Notes under the pieces: generated by a model
The model's input: only the letters and a program-made list of their open reading frames with translations
What the model was told of the DNA's origin: nothing
Databases searched by the model: none
Part shown: positions 56,101 to 64,000 of the stretch, one piece after another
Layout: each line of letters opens with the position of its first letter
How positions within the stretch are numbered: the first letter of the stretch is position 1
Translations under genes and position numbers: made by a program
From: Anthoceros angustus
Lineage: Eukaryota > Streptophyta > Anthocerotopsida > Anthocerotales > Anthocerotaceae
Assembly: GCA_010909165.1 (NCBI GenBank)
Contig: MU008179.1
Location: forward strand, 558,001 to 622,000
Direction: 5' to 3'
DNA length: 64,000 bases

Positions 56101-57990
56101 CCGCTTCCTCCTCCGGTGCCCCCACCGAGGGAAGAGCGCAGGAGGCGGAAGGAGCAACAGATGTGAGTTGGCGGTTCCAGCCGGCCAGAACCAATAACAA
56201 CTGTCCTCGAGACTCAAGGGAACCAAAGAGGCGGAAGACGGCGCCACCAACACGCACCCAGGGGCGCCGTGCCTTGCCTCGCCAACGGAGTGGCAAGAAG
56301 TGGAGGAGGCAGCAAAGGGCGGAGAGGGACGCCCAAGGAGCGGAGGCCACTGGCAGCCCCCACCCGAGCTGCCCCTGCCTCCGGACCGGGAGAGGCAAAG
56401 GCCAGCTCCGGACCCCTTCACCACCTCCGAGTCCCAGGAGGAAAAGGCGGAGAAGGAGTTAGCCAAGAGGGCCAAGGAAGGTGAGGCTCGGACCAAAGAC
56501 TCGGGACCTAAGGGTCTGATTAGGTCCGAGAGCCCGACTCGCCCGACTGCAGATGGCGGTCTTGACGGACCAGAGATGCCCGCGCCTACACGGACTTTCT
56601 AGGCATCTCCCAAGCGGCCGTGGAAGAAATGCGGCGAGTGTTAGCTACCGTCATGGACGGTATGCTTTGGGGCCTCAAGGAGCAGAGAAGACCCAAGAAG
56701 TAGAGGCCACCCGGAGGAGGATGGTGGAACTTCAAGGCGGTGGAGGCGGCCCAGAGGCGGCAGGCGGAGTCCTCGCCGTCGGGAGGCGGAGCGAGAGGTC
56801 CGGACGGTCCAGGAAGACCGGACCAAGATCCTTCACCACCTCCGAGTCCCAGGAGGAAAAGGCGGAGGCGGCGGAGGCCCACGCACGAGCTGAGGACCTC
56901 TGCAAACGGAGGGCAGAAGCGCAGAAGGAGGCGGAGGAGGGTCGTAGGCAGGCGGCGAACGCCCGCGACCTGGCCGAGGCGGCTCGGCTAGACCAGCACC
57001 AAGCCGGCGAGGCTCAGGTGAAGGCGGTGCGGGAGGCGGAGGCCGCGGCAAAGGTCGACCGGGATCACTACCGACGTGATCAGAACCGGTGGAGAGAAGC
57101 GGCGGAGGCAGCAAAGGCGGAGAAGGAAGTGGAGGAGGCGGCGGAGAGGGCCAAGAAGAGATGGAGGCCAAGACCGAAATAGGGGACCCGGTGCAGGAAG
57201 TGGAGGAGGAGGGGAGCCGGAGGATGAAGGACACCTGAGCTGCAACTCCAAGATGCGTTGGAGCAACATGGGATTCTCAATGGGAGAATCCAAGACTTCG
57301 AGCAGGAGATTGAGCGCCTCCAGCTTCGCCTGAAGACGGAGGAGGATAGGCGGCGATCCAAGGAATTGGACGTCGCCAGGCTGAAGAAGGAGCTGGAGGA
57401 AGCCAGGAGTCGGGCGGAGATACTGGCCTGCCTGGAGAAGGAAGTGGCGGACCTCCGGGTAAGGATGAACGGAGGGACGAGAGCGCTGGAGGAGGAGCAG
57501 AGGCTGCTTGTCCGATTGCGGGAAGCGAGGGGAGCCACCATGGCCAAGAAGTTGGTGGAGCCGCAACGACGAAGGGAGGAGGAGCACGTCGAGCAGCAGC
57601 AAAGGCTGTAGGAGGTGTCGGAGGCCGCCTTGGCGGCATCAAGGGAGTCCGCCCGGCTTCAATTGACAAGCCTAGCGACGGAGACGGGTCAGCAGGCCGG
57701 GCAACACGCCCAGCTGCCGAAGCACCTCTAGAGGAGGGAGTACCGGGTGCTCCGGGCCCATGTGGAGGAGGCAATTCAACAAGTCGACTCCGACTTTGCC
57801 TACTACCACGCAGAGCTTCTCAAGGCACTGGAGGTGTCGCGCCACCCTCGGCAGGTGGACGGATTTCCAGACGGGTCAGAAGGAGGAGCGAGGGAGGAAG
57901 GCCCCGGAGATAGCACGGCCACGGGGACCTTAGGAGCGCTGTTTGACGACGACAGCAGCAGGGGAGGAGGAGGAGCGGACGGAGGAGGAA
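53130..57990 (+). pseudogene. Long coiled-coil protein of the nested element, unit 4
   Basis: Order of segments: FDLASEATDTAAEERKIAER and EPWRLVERNIVIK; EYAEDVGGQQG; MLTKVDHLGDNLLVFLHDLW; KRVREEDDWEGI with PREVWEDIP; EPKRRKTAPPTRTQ; KAEKELAKRAKEGEARTKDS; ADFLGISPAAAVEETRRVLA and TVMDGMLWGL; EVEATRRRMVELQGQVEAAQ. Next is a long Ala/Glu/Arg helix (AEDLCKRRAEAQKEAEEGRR, REAEAAAKVDRDHYRRDQNR; 56553-57182 open). A classic coiled coil follows (RIQDFEQEIERLQLRLKTEE, KKELEEARSRAEILACLEKE; 57258-57611 open). The end is HVEEAIQQVDSDFAYYHAEL (57759-57818). Together this would exceed 1000 residues. Function unknown; a structural, self-associating element protein is my inference. Confidence 0.55.
55300..57067 (+). 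repeat. 884-bp tandem duplication inside the coiled-coil gene
   Basis: For example, the frame at 55416-55718 recurs identically at 56300-56602 (offset 884), and ATGGCGGTCTTGACGG occurs at 55669 and 56553. The two copies are almost without differences, so the duplication is recent or an assembly artefact. Confidence 0.85.
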
Positions 57991-58314
57991 GGACCGCACC
58001 ACCCGCGATTTTCCCAAGGATCTTGAGTGAAGTGTGAATGGTGAGAGGTACGGACCAGAGGGACGAGAGACAAACCTGAATGACACGGACGCGAATGAGT
58101 CCTTAAACGTTTGGCTACGCCGGGCCCGGTGAATGTTACAGGTAGTTAGTCGTAAAACGAGGAATGTGTGTGTGGGGTTTAAAACGGGCGCTATGTGAGG
58201 TGAGAAACGATTGAAACGTGGCCAACGGAGCCTATCATTCTTTTGGGAACGAACCTCCTTACTACAACGACACGGGATTGTGCGCGCCCGACTGACCGTC
58301 AGCAAAAGTCGCGC
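57980..58314 (+). other. 3' terminal region of the nested element, unit 4
   Basis: Matches 24400-24726 of unit 1: CGATTTTCCCAAGGAT, GTGAATGGTGAGAGG, GAGTCCTTAAACGTTT, AACGATTGAAACGTGGCC, AGCCTATCATTCT. Non-coding. Confidence 0.65.
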
Positions 58315-58320
58315 CACAAC

Positions 58321-61070
58321 AACCAAAATCACAAGTACTCTTAGCAGTATATTTGGCTACCTCCAAGAATGACACATGCAGTTGGTACATTGATAGTGGA
58401 GCTTGACTCACATTTGTCATACAAGATCCTTCTTTTCATCTTACCCCTTATGAACCAACGTATTCTTTGGGTGATGATAGTGGCCTTCAAGTACAAGGAA
58501 GAGGCATTGTCTTTGTTGTCCCGTGAGGGAGGCGAATTTTGAAGTTAGAGGATGTTTACTATGTCCCACAAATGTCAAAGAACTTAGTTCCAGTCAGAGA
58601 CTTACAATATCAAATGAGTACAACGTTCATTTCTTGGAGACACTGCATGATCCAGACACGATCCTCCTAGTGTGTCATGTCTCGCATTTGTCGACCTTCA
58701 ATGACCTATACAGATAAATTTGTCCCCAACTGCTACCAACATTGCCAATTTAACTCATTTAAGCAACTGTGCTATGGCACCATAGGTGGCACATGTTAAC
58801 TCAGCCTAAACAATCATGCTATGGCACCATAGGTGGCACATGTTAACTCACGTAAGTTAGTAACTCTCACCAAAGCAACTGTACTCGTAATCCCTATCTC
58901 GCTTGTCTCCTTTGCCGTTCTGTGAATCATGTGTGTATGCCAAGAGTCGTATAGCTGAACGACAACTTAATGTCAAGCTGAAAGCTGTGCGTACATATGG
59001 TGGAGGGGAGTTTGTAGCTAGTGCCTTTGCACATCTGTGCAACTCCTAAGGCATAATCATGCAGAGAAGTGTTCCATATTCTCAAGCCCAAAACGGTGTG
59101 GCCGAGCGCTGTCATCAATGGCTTGTTGAAGCCGTCGAGCCATGCTGAACATTTTTGACCGTCTCACAAATATTGGGCGTAAGCTATTTCAACGCGACCT
59201 ACATCAAGAACCGACTTCCAACTTCGTCACATCGGTGTCACTCCTTATGAGGGCTGGACGGTCAGAAACCCAATCAATTGCATCTTCGTATCTTGGGCAC
59301 TGCATATGCACATATTCCCAAACAACCGTCGAAGCTTGACGACAAGGCCAGCAAGATGCTGTTTGTGGGATATCAAGGAATCAAGGGATATAAGCCGGTG
59401 AACCCGAGACTCGTGGTCACGCATTCAAGGAGTGTGATTATTGACGAGCAATTTCTGCTGGACAGCCGAGGGAGAGAAATGGACCATCTGCGTCGAACCA
59501 GAGATCCAGCAAGGTTGCAATTCCTTTGGATTCGACCTTGCGAGATGTGAGTGGGAGCGATGATGACCAGCTTGTTTGAGTGGGAGTCCAGGATCATGGG
59601 AGCGCACCGCACACACCGCACAAGGGCCGGCCCATTCAGTACCCACTCCACATGCACCTGCACCTCCTTAGATCCCGGACCTCACCAGCCTATACAACCG
59701 CACTGCAGCTCACTCACATTTGTCATACAAGATCCTTCTTTTCATCTTACCCCTTGTGAACCAGCTTTATTCTTTGGGTGATGATAGTGGCCTTCAAGTA
59801 CAAGGAAGAGGCATTGTCTTTGTCCGTGAGGGAGGCGTAATTTTGAAGTTAGAGGATGTTTACTATGTCCCACAAATGTCAAAGAACTTAGTTCCAGTCA
59901 GAGACTTACAATATCAAATGAGTACAACGCTCATTTTGTCTGGAGACACTGCATGATCCAGACACGATAGTCCTCCTAGTGTGTCATGTCTCTGCATTTG
60001 TCGACCTTTCAATGACCTATACAGGATAGATTTTTCCCCAACGCCTGTTACCAACATTGCCAATTTAACTCAGCCTAAGCAATCTGTGCTATGGCACCAT
60101 AGGCTGGCACATGTTAACTCACGTAAGTTAGTAACTCTCAGCCAAAGAAACCTGTACTCAGGATCCCTATCTCAGTTGTCTCCTTTGCCGTTCTGTGAAT
60201 CATGTGTGTATGCCAAGAGTCGTATAGCTGAACGACAACTTAATGTCAAGTCGAAAGTCATGCATATATGGTGGAGGGAGTTTGTAGCTGGTGCCTTTGC
60301 ACATCTGCAACTCCTAAGGCATAATCATGCGAGAAGTGTTCCATATTCTCAAGCCCAAAACGGTGGCCGAGGCCATCAATGGCTTGTTGAAGCCGCTCGA
60401 GCCATGCTGAACATTTTTGACCGTCTCACAAATATTGGGCGTAAGCTATTTCAACGCGACCTACATCAAGAACCGACTTCCAACTGTCATATCGTGTCAC
60501 TCCTTATGAGGGCTGGACTGGTCGTAAACCCAATCAATTGCATCTTCGTATCTTCGGGGCACCTGCATATGCACATATTCCCAAACAACTTCGTCAGAAG
60601 CTTGACGACAAGGCCAGCAAGATGCTGTTTGTGGGATATACTGAAGGAATCAAGGGATATAAGCTGGTGAACCCCGAGACTCAGCGGGTCACGCATTCAA
60701 GGAGTGTGATTATTGACGAGCAATTTCTGCTGGACAGCCGCAGAGGGAGAGAAATGGACCATCCTGCAACGTCTGAACCAGCAGATCCAGGCAAGGTTGC
60801 AATTCCTTTGGATTCTGACCTTGCAGATGTGAGTGGGAGCGATGATGACCAGCAGTTGTTTGAGTGGGAGTCCGAGGATCATGGGAGCGCACAGCCTGCA
60901 CACACTGCACAAGGGCCAGTGCCCATTCAGGTACCCACTCCACATGCACAGCCTGCACCCTCCTTAGATCCCTGCACCTCACGTACCAAATTTTATACAA
61001 CCGCACTGCAGCTCACTCCCTCACATCCGCAGCGGCATGATCCTCATGATCTGGCCAGCACATGAGGGAA
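58321..61070 (+). pseudogene. pol: copia pol: protease and integrase remnant, duplicated, unit 4
   Basis: The first copy has SWYIDSGA (DSG at 58392-58400), SLGDDSGLQVQGRG and VYYVPQMSKNLVPVRDLQYQ. A second copy starts at about 59717. It is the better one: SVLWHHRLAHVNSRKLVTLS with FCESCVYAKSRIAERQLN gives the HHCC zinc-binding module (about 60087-60205). It continues with EFVAGAFAHLQLL, SVPYSQAQNG, VEAARAMLN, LHLRIFGAPAYAHIPKQLRQ, KLDDKASKMLFVGY and RVTHSRSVIIDEQFL. Between ERQLN and EFV only about 12 codons remain, so the front half of the catalytic core, with the first Asp, is missing. The integrase would therefore be inactive. Confidence 0.82.
58411..61015 (+). repeat. 1.3-kb tandem duplication in copia pol, unit 4
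   Basis: Segment 58411-59716 is repeated at 59717-61015 (offset about 1306). The junction GCAGCTCACTCACATTTGTC joins CAGCTCACTCCCTC (linker end) with GCTTCACTCACATTTG (protease) through a shared CTCACTC. The copies differ by many small indels, so the duplication is not a simple assembly echo. Confidence 0.82.
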
Positions 61071-61429
61071 TGAAGCCTCCTTAGCGCTGCAGCCCGTCGC
61101 GTCGCTCCACAAGGCGTGGCACCCCTGGCATGAATCCTACCACCTTGAAGGTGCGACAGACTGGGAGGGACGCGCCTCGCATGCTCAACCCGGCGCACAT
61201 CGATCACGCGCCTCCTCCTCGCTGTAACCACGCGTGCCCCAAGCCACATCCTTGGAGCCCGCTGCCCTGCTTGTGCACCATCTGTTTCACCGCCCATTTC
61301 AAATAATAATTCATTAGTTGGGCCTTTACCAAATTTAGAAAATGAACCTAGTTTAGATGTCAATATTTTAACCGGACATGCCTCTTTAGTCCAAGCTTAC
61401 ATAGCGACCCACGGATCCTATTGAACTGC

Positions 61430-62045
61430 TACACGTGAAGAGGCTTTGTCTCGGACGACAAGGAGAAGTGGGAGGCAGCTATTCAATCCGAGTATAATAG
61501 TTTAATAGAAAATAATACTTGGGAATTAGTTAAGCTTCCTTATGGTAGAAAGCCTATACAATGCAAGTGGGTGTTTTGCATTAAATTGAAAGCGATGGTA
61601 GTGTAGAACGCTACAAGGCACGTTTGTGTGCTAAGGGTATAGCCAAGTTCGGTGTTGATTATCATGAAACTTTTTCTGTAGTTAAGTTGCGACTATCGAT
61701 ACTTGTTAGCCTCAGCTTGAGTTAGATTTAGACTCACAACAAATGGATGTTACAATTGCTTTTCTATATGGTAAATTAGAGGAGCTGATTTACATGGAAC
61801 AACTCAAGTGTTTATAGATCCTAAAACAAAGGACTTAGTTTGTAGACTCTTAAGGTGTATTTATGGACTCAAGCAATCTCCTTTGAAGTGGTATCTTGAT
61901 ATTGATGGTACCCTTATCGAGATTGGCTTTGTTCGTTGTAATTCGATGAGAATGTATATTTCCTATGCAAAGATGGAAAGCTGGTTATTATTGCTTTATA
62001 TGTGGATGACATCATAATTGCTACGAATAGCCGTGGAGTTATTAT
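61430..62045 (+). pseudogene. pol: copia reverse transcriptase, unit 4
   Basis: EKWEAAIQSEYNSLIENNTW, ELVKLPYGRKPIQCKWVFCI, VERYKARLCAKGIAKF, VDYHETFSVVKL, QMDVTIAFLYGKLEELIYME, VFIDPKTKDLVCRLLRCIYG, LKQSPLKWYLDIDGTLIEIG and YVDD at 61999-62010. Same family and order as unit 1, slightly better kept. Frame changes remain. Confidence 0.88.
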
Positions 62046-63060
62046 CAAAAGTGAAGACCACTCTTAGTTCCAAGTACCAGATGAAGGATATTGGGACTCT
62101 TACCTATTGTCTTGGAGTTCAAATTGCTAGGAATAGGGCGTAAGGTACACTTAGTATGTATCAAACCAAATATGTTAAAGAGCTTCTTAATCGTTTCAAG
62201 CTTGAGGCAGCTCATCCTGCAGCCACTCCACTTGTATGGACAAGTCTTATCTACTCGAGCCCACCCACGAGGAGGAACGAGAGAGGATGCTTCACACACT
62301 TTATAGGAGGCGAGGATGCTTACTCTTCCTGAGTGGCTGGACTCGACCTGATATCACTCATGTTGTTTCTATTGTATCGCAATTCCTTTCTAATCCCGAT
62401 TTAGCTCATTGGGTTGAGGTAAAACGCATCTATCGTTATGTATCTGGGACCCTGCATGTAGGACTTCAATATAAGCGATCAGGAACAGGAAGACTGTTGC
62501 TTGAGGGTTGGTCTGATGCTAATTGGGCAGCTGATCCGTTGACAAGGAAAAGCCTATCTAGCTATTGTTTTACCTTATGTGGTGCTGTAGTTTCATGGAC
62601 ATGTAAGAAGCAACAGAGTGTGTCTCTTAGCTCAATTGAGAGTGAAAATGATTCCTTAACACTTGCTGGTAAGGAAGCTGTAGCTGGAAGGTCCTTAATA
62701 GCGGAGATGGATCAAGCACAGGACTCACCTACCTTGTTGCATTGCGACAATATGTCGGCAATAGCTTTAACCAAGACGCCAAGTACCATGCTCGGACTAA
62801 GCATATAGGCATTTATCATCATTTTATTAGACAGCTAGTCTCCGAGCATCATGTAACTATTGAATACATCCCAACAGAGGAGAACCCGGCGGATATATTT
62901 ACAAAGAGTTTATCCAAGGCCAAGCACCGATTTCTCTTACGCTTTAGGCCTTGTGGACTTATCAAATGGTTCTTCTTAAGTGGGAGCTCTTACGCACATA
63001 CGCTAACTTGCTATACATTTACGTTCTTATCAAGAGTGAACTGGACGTGTTAGCTTGTTA
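62046..63060 (+). pseudogene. pol: copia RT thumb and RNase H, unit 4
   Basis: Open at 62236-62808 and 62742-63053. Motifs: DITHVVSIVSQFLSNPDLAH, WVEVKRIYRYVSGTLHVGLQ, SDANWAADPLTRKSLSSYCF, VSWTCKKQQSVSLSSIESEN, LLHCDNMSAIALTKTP, HARTKHIGIYHHFIRQLVSE, VTIEYIPTEENPADIFTKSL. These are the usual copia RNase H signatures. One frame change in the TPKYHARTKH segment splits it. Confidence 0.88.
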
Positions 63061-63094
63061 GTCTCATTCATGTTGCTTCAAGCGTGAGTGGGAG

Positions 63095-63306
63095 TGTAGA
63101 GGTTATGGCTATTAGAGCCCTAGTTAGGGCACGTTTGAAGATTATACTTTAATAATTACTTAAGTTACAGTGATGATATGAATAGGCATCTTAGATTCAG
63201 TTTTATAACTACTTTTATATGCTCTTCAAAAACATTGTCTTGGTTCACTTTTTTCAATTCATACACTCTTTGTTCTACGCTTCTGTGAAATCCATGTGCC
63301 TTCACA
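63095..63306 (+). repeat. 3' LTR of the unit 4 copia
   Basis: 212-bp copy ending CTTCACA, followed by AGAGC (63307-63311). It shares TTAATAATTACTTAAGTTACAG with the unit 1 3' LTR, whereas both 5' LTRs read TTGATTATTACTTAAGTTAA. This shows that the 5' and 3' LTRs diverged before the unit was duplicated. Confidence 0.92.
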
Positions 63307-63308
63307 AG

Positions 63309-63453
63309 AGCAAGAAAGAAAAGGCTGAGCAATCAGCTACAAAAAGGTAACGACAAAAAGCGCAAAGTCGAGGTCACAGTTAAGAGACAACACTTTGAGG
63401 CGATAAACGGGTCGGAGAGTGTCGAGAAGAAGAAGAAGAAGCAGGCGGACTAA
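63309..63453 (+). pseudogene. NOP58: NOP58 last exon, unit 4
   Basis: SKKEKAEQSATKR... with lost bases in the KKVTTKKRK part, then EAINGSESVEKKKKK and TAA at 63451-63453. Preceded by LTR end plus AG (CACAAG), as in unit 1. Confidence 0.8.
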
Positions 63454-63478
63454 TGTTAGACCTGACTCTCCCTCTTTC

Positions 63479-63980
63479 AGGCCTGGAGGATCCTCTCTTC
63501 TGGTGGGATGGAAGGCCTTAATTTTGCTCCCGTCACCTTGTTGGGTAGCCAACAGGATGTATTATTTATGGAAGTGTCTCCGAGACTCGGGGAGGTGTGC
63601 CCTGTCTATCTAGGGCGCACAACCGATTTTGTGAAGGCTTCTCATAGCCTAGAGTGGCTCTCCCAGGCAAGAAATGAGGCAGGCTTCCGCCCGCCGAGCG
63701 CGAGGTAGGTCTGTTGGGGTGCCAGTCAAGCGTGTGTTGCCATAGTAGCTGAGAATCTCTGTCACCTTACAGCGCCTAACGCCTCCCGGAGAAGGCCGCC
63801 GCCCGCGTGAACCCATGCGGAGCCCTATCTCCATCGTGCCCACATTTGTAACCAATCCGGCAGCAGGGCACTTGTGGCTGCCAGCATTGTAAGTTATCAA
63901 ATTTGCAGGTGTTTGATGAAATGGCAGGTGTAGATGCTATCGAGGGCGCTCATGAGTCACCTGGCACCACTCTTATGATC
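63479..63980 (+). CDS. Unrecognised exon cluster downstream of NOP58, unit 4
   Basis: The exon GGMEGLNFAPVTLLGSQQDV...NEAGFRPPSAR is open at 63508-63708. The second exon VFDEMAGVDAIEGAHESPGT lies near 63909-63980 with its stop. The residue D in GVDAIEG is shared with unit 1, while units 2 and 3 have N. This again groups units 1 and 4. Confidence 0.4.
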
Positions 63981-64000
63981 TGACCGACAGTTTTTCCACG

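Larger units (their letters stand above)
52569..58314 (+). mobile_element. GC-rich nested element in the copia gag-pol linker, unit 4
   Basis: Begins CGTGGACGACGGACTCTCC after TACAAC (52563-52568). It ends before CACAAC at 58315-58320, where copia coding resumes (CAACCAAAATCACAAG). It holds one leader with a TATA-like box (52633) and one long coiled-coil gene with an internal 884-bp duplication (55300-56183 repeated to about 57067). The 3' region matches unit 1. No polymerase or integrase motif is seen in 5.7 kb. The compact form suggests the ancestral size is about 5 kb. Confidence 0.72.
48675..63306 (+). mobile_element. Ty1/copia LTR retrotransposon in NOP58, unit 4 (with a nested element)
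   Basis: Spans 14.6 kb between AGAGC (48670-48674) and AGAGC (63307-63311). It has the same insertion base as unit 1 and the same nested GC-rich element at the same gag-pol point, so the two are copies of one insertion event. It differs by a 2.1-kb internal duplication of NOP58 tail + LTR + gag, a much shorter nested element, and a 1.3-kb duplication in pol. Confidence 0.9.

Noticed and set aside
53130-57990. Host myosin- or kinesin-type coiled-coil gene
   Set aside because: No motor or other host domain is seen; the gene lies wholly inside a nested insertion with target duplication and recurs in several decayed copies.

Overview
This window is nuclear DNA of a land plant. The evidence is germin-like protein (GLP) genes with a secretory signal peptide, an intron-split NOP58 (nucleolar box C/D snoRNP core protein) with GT-AG introns, and Ty1/copia LTR retrotransposons whose primer-binding site begins TGGTATC (initiator-Met tRNA type). 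The lineage below land plants cannot be fixed from the sequence. Almost every reading frame carries small indels. Many lie in short homopolymers and recur in all copies, so they may be long-read assembly errors, true decay, or both.

The backbone is a tandem array of a GLP + NOP58 unit. Each unit runs: GLP promoter, complete GLP gene, about 1.6 kb spacer, broken 5' pieces of a second GLP, NOP58 from its second exon to its lysine-rich tail, a short unrecognised exon cluster, then the next GLP promoter. Unit 1 (1 to about 29.0 kb) enters the window inside the spacer. Unit 2 is about 29.1-36.7 kb, unit 3 about 36.7-43.1 kb, and unit 4 runs from about 43.1 kb to the window end. In every unit the NOP58 lacks exon 1, which is replaced by a GLP 5' end, and carries the same in-frame TGA. 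Unit 2 also repeats about 1.25 kb of NOP58 internally.

Units 1 and 4 carry the same copia element (4074-28330 and 48675-63306) at the same base of NOP58. It is flanked by a perfect AGAGC target duplication and sits at the acceptor of the last intron. Units 2 and 3 have the empty site. The copia has about 207-bp TG...CA LTRs, a long leader, gag with a zinc knuckle, protease, a shortened integrase, reverse transcriptase with YVDD, and RNase H. The leader/gag segments are tandemly duplicated, with junctions in purine-rich AAG-like tracts.

Inside each copia, at the same point between gag and protease, lies a GC-rich nested element (8859-24726, 15.9 kb; 52569-58314, 5.7 kb). It encodes a very long coiled-coil protein and shows no recognisable polymerase or integrase. 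In unit 1 it is expanded by repeated tandem duplication. It also holds a minisatellite coding for DPEVRTPE-like repeats and a less GC-rich island with an unrecognised 135-residue frame. The nested element and the chimeric GLP/NOP58 array are the least conventional parts of the window.
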